Below are positions 5,932 to 6,043 of a stretch of DNA of 6,043 nt, one piece after another (within the stretch, counting starts at the first letter, position 1; each line of letters starts with the position of its first letter). Made by a program: the position numbers and the translations under genes. Source of the stretch: an uncultured Veillonella sp. (GTDB lineage Bacteria > Bacillota > Negativicutes > Veillonellales > Veillonellaceae); contig CALGLI010000217.1 in the NCBI GenBank assembly GCA_937930265.1, positions 1 to 6,043 of the forward strand, written 5' to 3'. A model generated the notes under the pieces. It was not told where the DNA came from, searched no databases, and saw only the letters and a list, made by a program, of their open reading frames with translations.

Positions 5932-6043
5932 GATAACTCCTTTCTGGCTCTATGAGCGACTGGTATTTAGCCTTTTCTTCAGGCATACCTTTATAATCAA
6001 GCCAAGCTAGAATAAATTCATCTTTAGATAGATGATTTTTTTC
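5921..6043 (-). CDS. C-terminal end of an unidentified upstream transfer-operon gene (partial)
   Basis: One reading frame stays open from the window edge to a TAA at 5923-5921. It gives the last 40 residues of a protein, including LSKDEFILAWLDYKGMPEEK and ending SLIEPERSYHVG. The other two minus-strand frames hit stops within this stretch. The frame overlaps the trbJ start by 11 bases, the usual coupling seen in such operons, and the trbJ Shine-Dalgarno lies inside it. In several trb operons the gene before trbJ is the ATPase trbE, so this could be its tail, but 40 residues are too few to identify it. Confidence 0.6.
   Translation of the reverse strand, partial: EKNHLSKDEFILAWLDYKGMPEEKAKYQSLIEPERSYHVG

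Overview
The window is the distal end of a conjugative-transfer (P-type, trb/VirB-like type IV secretion) operon, followed by a complete type III toxin-antitoxin locus. Every gene lies on the minus strand, so transcription runs from high to low coordinates. The DNA is AT-rich and most starts have strong Shine-Dalgarno sequences (GGAGG type), which is Firmicutes-like. The transfer proteins, however, are Trb proteins with periplasmic signal peptides, of the kind known mainly from Gram-negative bacteria. This mix best suits a Negativicutes-type host (didermic Firmicutes such as the Veillonella, Dialister or Megasphaera group) and a conjugative plasmid or integrative element. The host assignment is inference.

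Layout in transcription order: the 3' end of an unidentified upstream gene (6043-5921); a TrbJ/VirB5-like secreted coiled-coil protein (5931-5059); a TrbL/VirB6 polytopic membrane protein (5048-3780); an unusual protein joining a secreted lytic transglycosylase domain to a second TrbL/VirB6-like membrane domain (3768-2290); a TraF-type S26 signal peptidase (2274-1681); and a second TrbJ-like secreted coiled-coil protein (1715-876). The genes are separated by 10-15 bases or overlap, so they look like one operon whose promoter is outside the window. Together they would supply the inner-membrane channel (two TrbL-type proteins), pilus-associated periplasmic proteins (two TrbJ-type proteins), local peptidoglycan opening, and pilin or preprotein processing.

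Immediately after the last transfer gene is a self-contained type III toxin-antitoxin module. It has its own sigma70-type promoter (871-843), two 48-base tandem repeats (816-721) that encode an RNA antitoxin, a perfect-palindrome terminator (714-687), an endoribonuclease toxin gene of the ToxN/AbiQ superfamily, closest by eye to the CptN/TenpN branch (669-187), and a final terminator (120-91). Each repeat folds into the same H-type pseudoknot. Of the seven differences between the two repeats, three fall at paired positions and all three keep the pairing, including one true double compensatory change. The antitoxin is RNA, so the region between the toxin gene and the transfer operon looks empty in a protein-only annotation. 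This is the strongest finding in the window. Positions 1-90 hold nothing I can support.
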